Source of the DNA: Panaeolus papilionaceus
Taxonomy: Eukaryota; Basidiomycota; Agaricomycetes; Agaricales
Reading direction: 5' to 3'
DNA length: 64,000 nucleotides
Assembly (NCBI GenBank): GCA_015501605.1
Contig: JADNRZ010000015.1
Coordinates: forward strand, 434,001 to 498,000
Of the stretch, positions 1 to 10,766 are shown in pieces. Within the stretch, counting starts at the first letter, position 1; each line of letters opens with the position of its first letter. A program made the translations under genes and the position numbers. The notes below the pieces were generated by a model. It was not told the DNA's origin. It was given only the letters and a program-made list of their open reading frames with translations, and did no database searches.

Positions 1-744
1 CTCAAAGCTGGACTTGAAGAAGGAAGCAAGAGGAATAGAGGCTCCAACACCTGTAACAAATGTTTTTGAGTTTGAATCAATTACACCAATAAGCAATATG
101 ACAAACCTCGAGGATCAAAAGACACCAGGTCAAACTGCTGTCCCAGAATTTGAGCGAAAGCGTCACCATTATTGACTAACCACGCAACGCCACTGCCCCC
201 TGGTCCACCGGGATTAAATAGCACGGGGCCACGATAATCGGGATGGTTGGGTCCTAATGGTGAAGGCTTTCGAATCAGCGCCAAAGCACCTTGCTTTCCG
301 TTTGGGTTGTGGTGGTCCATTGGCACCTACAGTACCAGGGCAAGGAGGTGTGAGTTAAGAGTAACCTGCCAGTGTGATGGTATTGATTATTTTTTACCAT
401 AAGCCTCGCACATTCACGCCCAACAAAACAAGGAATCCAACGAAGATCCTTCGTAGGAGTAACCTACACAACCCTAGGAAGTGAGTTTTTTATACACCAG
501 ATAAGCGCAGAGGTCATACACTGGACCAGTCAAAAGATGAAGCCGATCCTGCCTTCTTAGCATACTCATGTTTTCGTCCAAGAGCGTCCGGTAAATCAAC
601 AGGGATAGGGGACTGGATCGCATAATACCTCAGCGAGAGAGCAATCCCACAGATAACAAGCCCAGCAAGGACTGTATACCGGGCAGGTTTAGATTTCTTC
701 CACATGTTCATCGAATAGAGAGCCCTAGCAAAAGCTGAAAACAT
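1..744 (-). CDS. TAP-type alpha/beta hydrolase, N-terminal part (cut by window edge)
   Basis: Probable secreted or membrane-anchored serine hydrolase of the tripeptidyl-aminopeptidase-like (Abhydrolase plus TAP C-terminal) family; the true substrate is unknown. I read exons 744-520, 463-398, 326-107 and 50 to beyond base 1, all with GT-AG borders and a continuous frame. The first exon encodes a single hydrophobic segment (about residues 22-40), a likely signal anchor. Exon 3 carries the oxyanion-loop motif NPGGPGGSG and the strand ending in SFDPRG, both typical of the family. The nucleophile motif lies beyond the window. It is a close paralogue of the gene at 62942-64000: exons 2 and 3 have identical lengths (66 and 220 bases) and the protein around NPGGPGGSG is nearly the same. 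The start at 744 is the first ATG in this exon; I see no better one upstream. Confidence 0.85.
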
Positions 745-2527
745 TCAAGGACATCAGTAAATTCTCTTCATAAAATTATCCAAGGAATCATACCTGTTTG
801 TCAAAATACGATTGCAGGCCTTGCCAAACCTCCGGTGCCCTCGAGTGCCAAATCTACACCCCGCCCACTTTATATACCTGTTCCCCAACATCTACAGCCA
901 CAAATCCAAAGAAGGAAGCAATTCTATCGCACACATCTCCTGCGTCAGATAAGTGATCCTGCATCCTCGCCCACAGGCATGCGGGCTCTGACAGTCATTG
1001 TATAATTTGTATTACCAGAAGCAAAAATAGTCAATGAATGCTCTCAATCACGACCATGCAAGCAGGTGAACGACAATTCAGATCATTATCATTCACAATT
1101 ACATGAGGCGGCATTTGAGCATGTTTGTTGAAATACTGAGTGTCAATGATTATTGCACTGAAGGGTGAGGGCAAGATGCGAAGAGTCAGGCCAGGACCAA
1201 GTTCACAATTGCGGTTCTGCTGTACTTGTAGCGTGTGAACTATATCAAATAGGGGCTTTACCTCCTCAGTTTCCTCCCCCGCAGGACCATGTTATCCATC
1301 CAACTAACATCTCTATCATAAATTTAGCATTCAGACGCGTATGAAACCAGAAAAATCATACATCTCTATCAGTAAGTATGTAACGTAATTATACACTTGT
1401 TCAGGTGTTATTGTTGTTGTTGTTGAGATTGTGCCAAATTGCAGGTCAAAGGAAAAGGAGAAAAGTAAAAGAAATGGAGACAGAAGGGGAAAAAAACTGA
1501 AGAGAAAGAAAATGAAAAAAAAAGATGCGGCATGAAGGATTTATCGCGAGTAACAAGTTAAAAAAGTCTTTCTATAGTGGGGACAAGGGAAGAAGAGCAG
1601 AGGAGGAAACGTTGCAAGGGTGGCATACATACACTACGTAGGTAAGAAAAAAGGTCCGCGAAGCAATTGCATTCGCAAGCCCCAAAAAGGCGTTCGTTAA
1701 GAATTACTTAAATAGACAGCAGCATGAACAAAACCGATCGCGAGATTGCAAGAGACGAGAATGATCGGAGAGCGGAGAAAGCATGACTCAAAACCCAGGT
1801 AGGAGCGGAAAAAGAAAGAAGTAAATGAGAAAAGAAAGAGACAGACTACGCTACAAGTAGAAAGGAAGAAACCATGAAAATTGATTGGCATGTCGACTAT
1901 GTAAATAGATTGTAAAAGAAAGAAGAAAAAGAAACGGGACGAGCAGGAGACCGTAAAGTATGTATCATGATGGTATCGCAGACAAGGAAAATTATGGCAA
2001 TGAAGAAAGAAACAGAGTAGAAAGCGAGAAGAAAAAAGCATCTAAGGTTAGTCGTCAAATGCGTGTCACCACTTCCACCTTCTCGTCAAGTCATCAGACG
2101 CCCGTCTTCTGCACTCTCGCGGAACTCCAAACCACATCGTGCATCCTATCCCGACACCCTGAGAGGATTGATGCATACTGTGAGACAGCAGGGTGTCTCC
2201 ATCCATTGACGAAGCTGGGTAGCTTCACCGTAATGCGAGTCTGTCGTAAAGGCGTACATACTCCTCATAGGGGCACGCATCCGTGCTTCTTGGCGAACTC
2301 AGTCGTCCAGATATGGTTTGGAGTAATCGTCCTCTGGCAGCTGACTCAGGCCCAGTGGAGCGGCTTCTTCGTCTTGAACGCAAACAGGAAAGGTCTGTCA
2401 ACTTCTCCCATATCTTCACCACATCATCTTCCCTACTCCTCGTTAACTCTTGAAGCCCTATTCCCACTTGCACCCCCCCAAAATCGAGTTTCCCAACACC
2501 CCTATCGTGTTCCTCTGGGAGCACCTC
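745..2527. other. intergenic region, no gene recognised
   Basis: About 1.8 kb between the start of the left hydrolase and the end of the PHO80-like cyclin. The plus strand is strongly purine-rich from about 1440 to 2040, so the strand that both neighbours are read from is pyrimidine-rich, as often seen in fungal promoters and 3' flanks. There is a short GTT run near 1408-1425. Small open frames here are low-complexity or have no recognisable product. Confidence 0.6.
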
Positions 2528-4360
2528 TCAAGGCGTCGCCATCCTCTCCTCTTTGGCATTCCAAGGCTTATCAACACCAGGCGTCCTCGTCCCATGCATG
2601 CTATCTCCAAACTCTGACACTTCCCTCCTCATTCCCTCACCACCATAAACACTCCCACCACCCACCGTCCTAGGACCCCTAATTGTCGGCTCTTCGTCTG
2701 TTTCCGAACTTCCCGCATCCGTCACGCTATCAGTCTCCGTACCCGCATCTGTAGACGTGTCGTTATCGTCATCGCCTTCGTATTCCCCTCCTACATCCGA
2801 GTCCCTAGACGAGATGGTGCTAGTACTACTACTAGCACTGGTTAAAGGAGGTCGGAATACGGATGATGATGAGGAAGCGCTTGAAGGAATTGAAGAGGGG
2901 TATTGGAAATGAGGTTGCACAGATGCAGGATAAAGTGAGGGTTCAGCTGTACCAAATGATAATTGTGTGGGGTGAATGTGTTGGCCAGAATGTGGTGGAT
3001 GGGTGTGTGGCATCCTTGATGGGTGATGCATGGGATTGTGGGTGGGTGCAGGGACGCCACCCAGTGCGTCTATAGGGCGGGTGGGCTGTTGGGTTGATAA
3101 TGATGAGACGGAGGAAGAAGAAGAGTATCCTTGTTGATGATGTGGGTGGTGGCTGGTCACCGTTCTTGATGATGATCCGCTAGATGAGTTTGAACCATCA
3201 GAGGACGAGGGCGAGAGAACACCGGCTGGTGTAGATGCCGTATTGTTGGAATGACCATTGACAGTGAATGAAGATGGATGGGGCAGGGTAAGGGGCTGTT
3301 GTCCTGATCCTGTGCCATGAGTCTTCGAGAAGTGCATCAACTGTTCGGCGTAGTACTGCATCTCGGAAGATGAGATGACCAATCGGAAGTCGTTCAATAG
3401 TAAGAATTGGAGTTCCAGTTGATTAAGCTCTGGAAGAGGTAAACCCCCGACCTAGATAACAGACAATAAGAAATGAGCATTTCTCGGACAATATGGAACG
3501 TAAAAGATAGGGACGCTGGTCATCCGAAGTAGAACAAGGACAAGAGAATTGAGAGTGGTGCGTTGAAAAAATACACACGTCCGTCCAACAAAAGAGAGAG
3601 AGAAAAAACAATAGAATACGATGAAATAAATACAACTAATCATACATACCTTTGCATATCGGGAATTAGTGTAGAAGACATCACTGAAGAACTTGCTTGC
3701 AACTGTGACACCTGCGATGACAAGACGATGGATGTTGTATGAATCTATGACAAAAGCACGTCCAACGGAGTCCTCGCTGAGCTTTGACATACGATCAAAG
3801 TATACGAGAAGAGACAGAAAGACATGGTTAGTCGTTGGACAATACTTGAGGATTCGTAGTAGATATGCCTCGAGGGTGATGGTAGGCACGTTGCGGGCAT
3901 GGAAGGTGAGAGTTGCAGCTGGCGTTGAAACAGCTGTCCTAGAAGCTGAAGTCAATGAGCGCCAGATAGGGGGAGTGTCTGGTCCTGGGTCTGTTAATGG
4001 TGGTGTTGGTGTGTTATGTGTTGAGGATGATATTGTTGAGGATAGATGATCATTTGTTGTTGCGATATGGGTAAGTAATAAAGCCAACAGCTTAAGAAGG
4101 TCGTTTGGTGGATAAGAGTGTATATCAAAGTTGTCGGGAATGATGGGCGGAGTGGTTGTGGGCGGTTTAAGAGCTGTTGGTTGTGATTGAGATGGGGTTT
4201 GGAGTGGTTGAGACTGTCGTGATTGAAATGGTCTGTTTGAGCTAGAAGATGCCAGATTGGATGATGTTCGTGAAGAAGGTCGTGCTCGATGGTGAACATC
4301 CGTCGTCGTCGTCGGCGATGATGAGGACGGGTATGACTGTGCTACCGCTAACATCGACAA
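2528..4360 (-). CDS. PHO80-like cyclin (Pho85-type CDK partner)
   Basis: Cyclin of the PHO80 family (PF08613 type), which binds a Pho85-like kinase, classically in phosphate, glycogen or polarity control. Two exons, 4360-3650 and 3451-2528, give about 544 residues; the donor gtatgt follows an AAG codon and the acceptor ctag precedes GTC, phase 0. The cyclin box spans roughly residues 155-270. It reads through LEAYLLRILKYCP, the helix LVYFDRM, ASKFFSDVFYTNSRYAKV, then across the intron into GGLPLPELNQLELQFLLLND, which is the diagnostic PHO80-family signature. The N-terminal 150 residues are Ser/Thr/Pro-rich. The C-terminal tail is a long Ser/Pro/His low-complexity region with an acidic patch, probably disordered. 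A second in-frame methionine two codons downstream is equally possible as the start. The exact target process cannot be read from sequence. Confidence 0.9.
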
Positions 4361-5239
4361 AATACAATTCCAAAATTATTTCAAAAATTATAAACAAAAT
4401 CAATTAAACAATCTACAGAAACAATCACATGACTCTTTCTCACACTCGTTACAAGTCACATAGGAGTATCCAAGCGCCCACTCCTTTTCATTCTCAATGT
4501 GGAGATCAACTCCATCTCTGACGAAGCCTGTCATACCCTCCACAACTTGCGATGTAATACTCGGAATCCCGACTCCAGACTATCTTATCAGCCGTTCCTT
4601 GGACTCCGGGTTAAATGCACGGCAACCCACCGGACATCCCCGCTTCCTTGTTAGGATGTCAGAATGTAAACGGTGACTATCAATTAGTGTGTATGTTTAG
4701 ATTTAGTCCGTCTCTTCTTATGTAGATAACACTAAAAGCTAAGACCGAACAAAGTCGTTATCTGAGGTTGTTTTAGCACAATCAGAACGAATTCCCACGT
4801 ATGTCGCTCAAACGTCGATCGAAGGATTTGGAAGGATGCTAGATTCGAAGTGTCTACACCACCACACCATGATTGTACTTGTCTTCGTCTTCTGAGCATA
4901 TCAGAAATCGACCTGTTAACTCTGCTGGGTGGTCAATCTCCAGCGCGTTCGAAAATGCGAACACCAAGAACCTGCGGAAGCACCTCAATGCCACAGTAGG
5001 GGACCCTTGGATTATCAATATTTTCTTGAGAACTGCTGTGAAGATAACATTACTACATCTCCTGTCTGATTTTTGGGCAGTGGATATTTGAGAATTCAAA
5101 TGCCAATGATGAAATTGTAGTTTAGGAGTGATCTGTGTAAATGGGTGTGTCGCATTTGTTTGGCTCAATCGATATTTACAAACAACGGTGAAGTGTTCAG
5201 GATGCGAGCTGTGGCCACGTTTTTCGCCTCGATCATCGA
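4361..5239. other. intergenic region with possible decayed F-box upstream sequence
   Basis: It lies upstream of the minus-strand cyclin and upstream of the F-box pseudogene at 5240. Frames from about 4870 onward are open on both strands for short distances but have no clear product. They may be the heavily decayed 5' half of the adjacent pseudogene, but I could not align them by eye. Confidence 0.4.
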
Positions 5240-6190
5240 TGCCCATCTCTCAAAAAATGTATCTGTTCCAACAGAAGACCTCACAGTGATACCAGAATAC
5301 CACATATCCCAGAGGTAATTTGCGTCTTAAAGCTCCAGCCCAACTTACAACACCTTTAGGCTTTGGCTGGAGTCGAAATAGGATTACTGGGCTCGGGATC
5401 CTCCTCCATTGCGCACCATGGTGAACAACCACTTGTCTTGTTCAAATCTCGAAGCACTCTGGTTTAATCACTGTGACAGAAAGTACAACGACCATGCAAA
5501 TCATACAACCACCTTCACTTGCACTCATCTCAAAGTCCTGCACATGAAGTGCGATATGATCATACGAAGGGCCAGTGTCCACAATGGATGATACTCTTTC
5601 CATCTTTTGTTAAAATAGCCTTGCATTACAGCGTGGGCTACTTAGAGTCTGTCGATGACCTGCTTAGCTTGTATTGTCCTCTCGAAGCATTACCACACTT
5701 GCCTTCTACAACCACGTCCTTTCTGACTGGATTGAATTATGATGCCTCCATTCAATCGCTTAAAAGCCTGGCAGAAAACAACAACGGGAAGATTCCGCTT
5801 CTCAATCTCAAGCAACTCGATACTGAGCTGTATTTGTGGTCACAAGGCTTCTGGAATGGGGAAACTGTCGCGGAAAATTTTCTGGGCGTTTAGTGTCAAG
5901 AGTGCACAGGGGTATTTCTGACGCGCAACCAACATCTAAGAAGGTGTCGTCCGAGTCAACACGAGGAATACCTCCTACATCTCCCTTCGTTAGGATTCGG
6001 TATATCCCACGTTATGATCCTCTATCTCAGAAACAAAATTCTTGGGATGATCGTCAAATCGAAGAGCAACTTAAACGCCTTCGAGATATCGTCGACCAGA
6101 AAGGGTAAGGGAGAATCTAGAGAAGATACGTGGTTGGAAAAACCAGACGATTGGCACCGCAGCCAATTCACGGAACAATACTTCGTGTAA
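5240..6190 (+). pseudogene. 5'-truncated F-box-like pseudogene, copy 1 of the left tandem array
   Basis: Relic of the same family as the intact gene at 6674-8482. It can be followed only by switching frames. A segment near 5310-5470 reads like KLQPNLQHL, matching ELQSGLQRL of the intact copy. The 5519-5880 stretch ends in a block matching the intact LTGL...LPLPNLIHLKFEL region (here LTGL...IPLLNLKQLDTEL). The end (DDWHRSQFTEQYFV, stop at 6188-6190) matches YDWHEREFMEEYFS of the intact copy. No F-box (LSPFRRL...DILYRI) is visible, so the 5' part is lost or unrecognisable. Stops and frame changes rule out a full-length product. The left limit is approximate. Confidence 0.75.
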
Positions 6191-6673
6191 ACCTAAAATT
6201 AAAATAGATGTACTGCTATGATACTTACACTGAGGTAGAGCATTGCTAGAGATCCGTGCGTACTAGTAGACAACGGAATTTGTTGTTACTGCAGTGCATG
6301 TCAGGGTCACAGACGATTCACGGTGCTGTTATAAAATACACCTCAAACCGTCGGAAAGTCGATGTTCACCGAATTCAGAATGCCTTGCAAGTCCATCCGA
6401 AGACGTTCGAAAAAAAGGATGTAGACATAAACATCAGCTAACCGATTGCGAGCCGGGTCCAATTATGCTCACGTGACGCGTTTGTTTGGCTACAAAGACC
6501 CGGCAAACAATAAACCAGGGTAGTACGTAGAACATTGACATGGAAGTTGAATTTGACATTGTGAAGTCTTCCCGTTCACCATCATTCACCTTTTGGCAAC
6601 GGCTACAAAGAATTCCTCTTGCTGTGAACAAACCGCTTTGTAAGACTGCATCTCCTTTCAGTTCTTATCAAAT
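6191..6673. other. intergenic region between F-box copies
   Basis: About 480 bases of spacer and promoter for the intact F-box gene. I see no gene, repeat or clear core promoter element. Confidence 0.5.
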
Positions 6674-8482
6674 ATGACACTGGACACTGTTGACTTCGGA
6701 CCTGAACATGAGAATTACAGAAGATCACCATGGCCGAGTGATTGGGAGTCGGTGCGTTTATCCAGGATGTTGTTGGAGCCAAAGTATTGTAACTAATCAC
6801 GAATAAAATAACAGATTCAATTTCAATTCCCGCTTGAGTTCATTCAAATGCTAGCCCACAATCAGCCCCCATCGGACGCCGAAAGGTTGGCCATCAATTC
6901 TTTCAAATGCTTATCAGCAAGGGCCGTTGAGAAACGTGCTCGAAAAATTGAAGAACTTGAGCTTGAACTTCGACAACTAGAAGCGGAAAAAGCCTACTTC
7001 GAAAGACAGAAATTCGCTTGCGAAGTCATTCTATCACCATTTCGCCGCCTTTCGGACGACATTTTATACCGTATTGCTACGACCGTTCCACCCCAAGCGT
7101 ACAAACTGGCGTACTTTACAAGACATCCATTTCATACACCTTCTTCTCTATCCATCACTTGTCAATCTTGGCGCAGAGTTGTCCTCGGGACTTCAGGCCT
7201 CTGGAGGGACTTAGCTATCGACGTTTCGCTTTGGTCTGACTTCAGGAATAAAATCCAGGAGGTTACCCATCGCTTTCAGAGACTATCCGGCATCTATCCT
7301 ATGTCTATTGAACTGATTGGTGATAAAACGAACCAATACGATAATCGTGACCCCGACGACTGCTTGGAATGGATCTTGGGTAGCTGGGATGGCGCAGATC
7401 GTCTGACCACACTCAACCTGAGCTTTTCCCACCACCAAGAGGTCACACATATTCTTCGCCTCCTTGAAAGGTTTGAGGCGCTGGCTACAAAAGGCGTCTC
7501 ATTACCATCCCTTGATTCTCTCATCCTCGCCTTATCTCCCTCGCCTATGCCAGAAGAGATTGGGGTGCGGCAATTAACCCGTCTTTTTGAGCTTCAGTCG
7601 GGGCTGCAACGCCTCTGGCTCGGTACCGGAACGTGTTCTTGGCCACAATACTTGGCCTCCAAGTCTTTAATCAACAATTTTCAGAAGTTAACAGCTCTAC
7701 ACATCGGGTATGCTATGACGAGTCCCCAGCTCCATGGTCTCCTGCAAGTCTGTTCGCAGCTCCAAACATTTGGGTTTGCGTTTACTCATGACCAAGAACA
7801 CGACTGGGTCGAGGGCAAAGAGCCATACACCCATTCTACTCTCAAAACACTGTACACGAAGCAGCTTAATTACTCGCTCAAAAACGCTGAGTGGAAGCTC
7901 CATTTTCCGTCTCTTGACACCTTCATCCTACATTGCGCTCAAATAACATATCCTGCGGCTTTAAGCTGTCAGCTTAACGCCATCTGGGATATGCCGTCGA
8001 TGACTTCTCTTTCCTTGACTGGGTTGTGCCCCTCATACCTGCTGCTGACTCTCAATAGGCTAAGAGAGAGGCGGGATGGGAACCTTCCCCTTCCCAACCT
8101 AATACATCTCAAGTTTGAGCTGCCTGTCCTCGCGAGAGGCAATTCAAGTTGGGATGTATCTGCAATTGCAGAAGTTCTTGTGGATATTTGGGACTCTCGT
8201 AGGAAGGAAAGTAAATCCTCTGCTCATCCAGCATCCGACGAAGCGCCATACACCATTAGCAGAGCACTTTTCACTCCCTTGGTTTCAATTTGTTACCCTC
8301 GAGCCCACCCGAGTTCTCACTTTGAACACCATGCAGCGGAGGAAGAACTGGGACGCCTTGAAGACATTCTTAGTAGGAGTGGTTATGGAAGGAATGTAGA
8401 GGTGAAAATAAACAAAGAAGCCCCATCGAAGGAAACCTACGATTGGCACGAGAGGGAGTTCATGGAGGAATATTTCTCATAG
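6674..8482 (+). CDS. F-box-like/LRR-type protein, intact tandem copy
   Basis: Probable F-box protein, the substrate-recruiting part of an SCF ubiquitin ligase, of the large lineage-expanded family of mushroom genomes; the target is unknown. I place the start upstream of the long single frame. Exon 1 (6674-6751, 26 codons) reads MTLDTVDFGPEHENYRRS and on to an SDWES end, followed by donor gtgcgt; acceptor acag and exon 2 begin at 6815, in phase 0 with the 544-codon frame that follows. The total is about 581 residues. The same small first exon occurs in the related copies at 8792, 59423 and 59947, which supports the model. Residues about 55-95 form a charged coiled coil. The F-box core (ACEVILSPFRRLSDDILYRI) follows directly, then a leucine-rich C-terminal half with irregular repeats. 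The protein ends in YDWHEREFMEEYFS. Confidence 0.82.
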
Positions 8483-8791
8483 CTGTGGAATGCAGACGGA
8501 AGGGTTACTAGATGTTTGATTTTGTATGCCTATCCAGGATGTATTGCTAAGACGCCAACGTCCGTACAACTTATCTGGAATCAAGACCCAAAATGCTGAC
8601 TTCAGACACTCGGCCTTCTTATCCAAGCAACTTTGGATTGCAAAATCTAAGTACCACAACTTCGAGTGACATCTAATAATGAACACTTGCGCGTGATCGT
8701 GGTGCGAAACAAATGCCACTGTAGTGTAGATCATTAAGGCATTCCTTGTTTAGCTGCGAGTACTCATTATATTTCTCTGTACGCAAGGAGG

Positions 8792-10766
8792 ATGGACGTC
8801 TTCGGGCCTCTACATCGGGCCCATCGAAAAGTACCATAGCCGAATGATTTGAAATTTGTGAGCGATTAGACTTGATCACATTCAAGTGGGTCGTCTATCT
8901 GACATACGGACTGTGCATGCTTACCAGGTCTCAATCATGATTCCCCCCTCATTCACAGCCCTTCTCTCGCACAATAACCCTCCAGATGTGGAACATTTTG
9001 TCCAGGTCACAAGGTTTCGAGACCAGAGGAAGCAGCTGATCTCTCTGAATGAGAAGGCACAACAAAGAGGGGCTGAGCAATCGGCACTCACTTCGGAGGA
9101 ATTCATGCAGCTCAGGACAGCGCATACTCGCCTCCGAAAACAGGAGTTAGCTTGTGATGTTATATTATCACCATTTCGAAATATTTCAACGGACGACGTA
9201 CTGTACGAAATCATCATACGATGTCCCAATACGCATCCCCTCGTTAGAAACACCAACAGCCCTGCGAAGCATATCCCCACCATACTTGGTCGAACATCTC
9301 AAAGGTGGAGAAGAGTTTCTCATGGAATGCCCACCCTATGGCAAGAAATGCGCATGGACTGCGAAGAGCTAGGTCCCAGGAGGCTCAGGATCATCCGCAG
9401 TATCGAGCACTTTTCTCGATTGGCTGGCTCCCTTCCCGTGGGTATCAAGCTCGATGGAGGCGACGGCGTCTCTACACCCGAAGGATATGATGACCTGCAC
9501 CGCATCCTCGCATGAATTTTTACAACATAGACCAAACATCACCGTTTGACAAAGCTTCACGTCAGGACTCATGGGACGTTACGCATACTTCAATTGCTAC
9601 GGACAATAATCAGCAAAGGCCTAGGTCTTCCACTTCCCAACCTAAAGTCGCTCTTACTTATGGAAGCGTATCACATGGAGGGTATGCAGCCACTTCGTCC
9701 CGGCCCCCTTACCATTACTGGCAAAAGGAATCACAGAACTTCTGACCATCCTTCCTGGTCTTCGTCATCTTTTCATAGGCGACCGCCCTGCCAACCTTTC
9801 AGACCTGTTTGTAACTCCAACGACGTCTTTGGGTAGCTGGGCCAAGCTGACTTCTGTACATCGGAAATTGGGTCACAACTATCGACTGGCAGTTCTTTAT
9901 GAAGATTTTCCCGAATCTTGAAGCAGCGTGGTTTCACATCCAGGATCACGACCCTGAGCGCCCATCAGCTTCTAGTCTTATAGGGGCTAATTCCCTTGTC
10001 CCCTTCGTACACCACAACATCAAGGAGCTAATCTTTATGTTTGGGATATACAATTAGGGACTACTCGTCCCTTTCATTGGTATGCAGCTACCCTCTTTGT
10101 CCACGCTCCAAATACATACCCTCCGGTTTTCATACATGATGCGCGCGCAATTCAAAGCCACTCTTGCCAGCCGATTTCGTGAAGGCCCTTTCTGCCCAGA
10201 AGAACATTTACATACATCACACTAACGAAGCAATGCGAATCAGTTCGATATTAATTGCATTCTCACCTTCTTTCTCGCAACGCCGTCTGTCACATCTCTT
10301 TCAATACCAATGCCTCATCAAACAATTGCCAACGTCTTGCTCAACAACTTGTGCGAGCCCTGCACAGGAAACGACGGAAAGAAGACTAGTTACCCGCTTC
10401 CAACCCTCCAAAATCTCGAGCTTAAATTCACACTACGACTGCTTTTGACCGTAATACGTGGTGCCGTGGTGCGAGGATACCGAGTTCGAGGACGAGGTTA
10501 CGGAATGCATGATCGATGCGCGGACCATGCGGTGGCCTCCGAGGAATGCGGTACAACCTTCAAGGGAGAATTCACCTATGACCATAACTTTTATTTCGCT
10601 CCCGGATGACGCCCTGGAGAGGAATGGCTGGGAATTCAGGATGAAGAAACAGATGAAAAGCTACTTCACAAGGATCAACCAACACTTTCGGAGCACCGGC
10701 GTTGATATCAAGGTTGAAATGGTTGATAGCGACAAGATGTTGGGAGATATGCACGAGTTACGGTGA
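8792..10766 (+). pseudogene. decayed F-box-like copy 2 of the left tandem array
   Basis: Paralogue of the gene just upstream. Exon 1 (8792-8857) still shows MDVFGP and a donor gtgagc, but the Trp codon of the conserved PWP motif is TAG here. Exon 2 begins at 8928 after ttaccag. Its first frame keeps the N-terminal block (LLSHNNPPDV against MLAHNQPPSD) and a good F-box (ACDVILSPFRNISTDDVLYE) up to a TGA at 9513-9515. Beyond that, family sequence continues only in other frames, for example a LPTLQNLELKF-like block near 10395-10430 and a degraded C-terminus near 10560-10766. A shortened 192-residue protein could still be made from the ATG at 8937, so residual function is not excluded, but full-length function is lost. 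Confidence 0.78.

Noticed and set aside
2842..3075. Overlapping frames on both strands inside the cyclin tail
   Set aside because: Low-complexity shadows of the Ser/Pro/His-rich C-terminal region of the PHO80-like cyclin.
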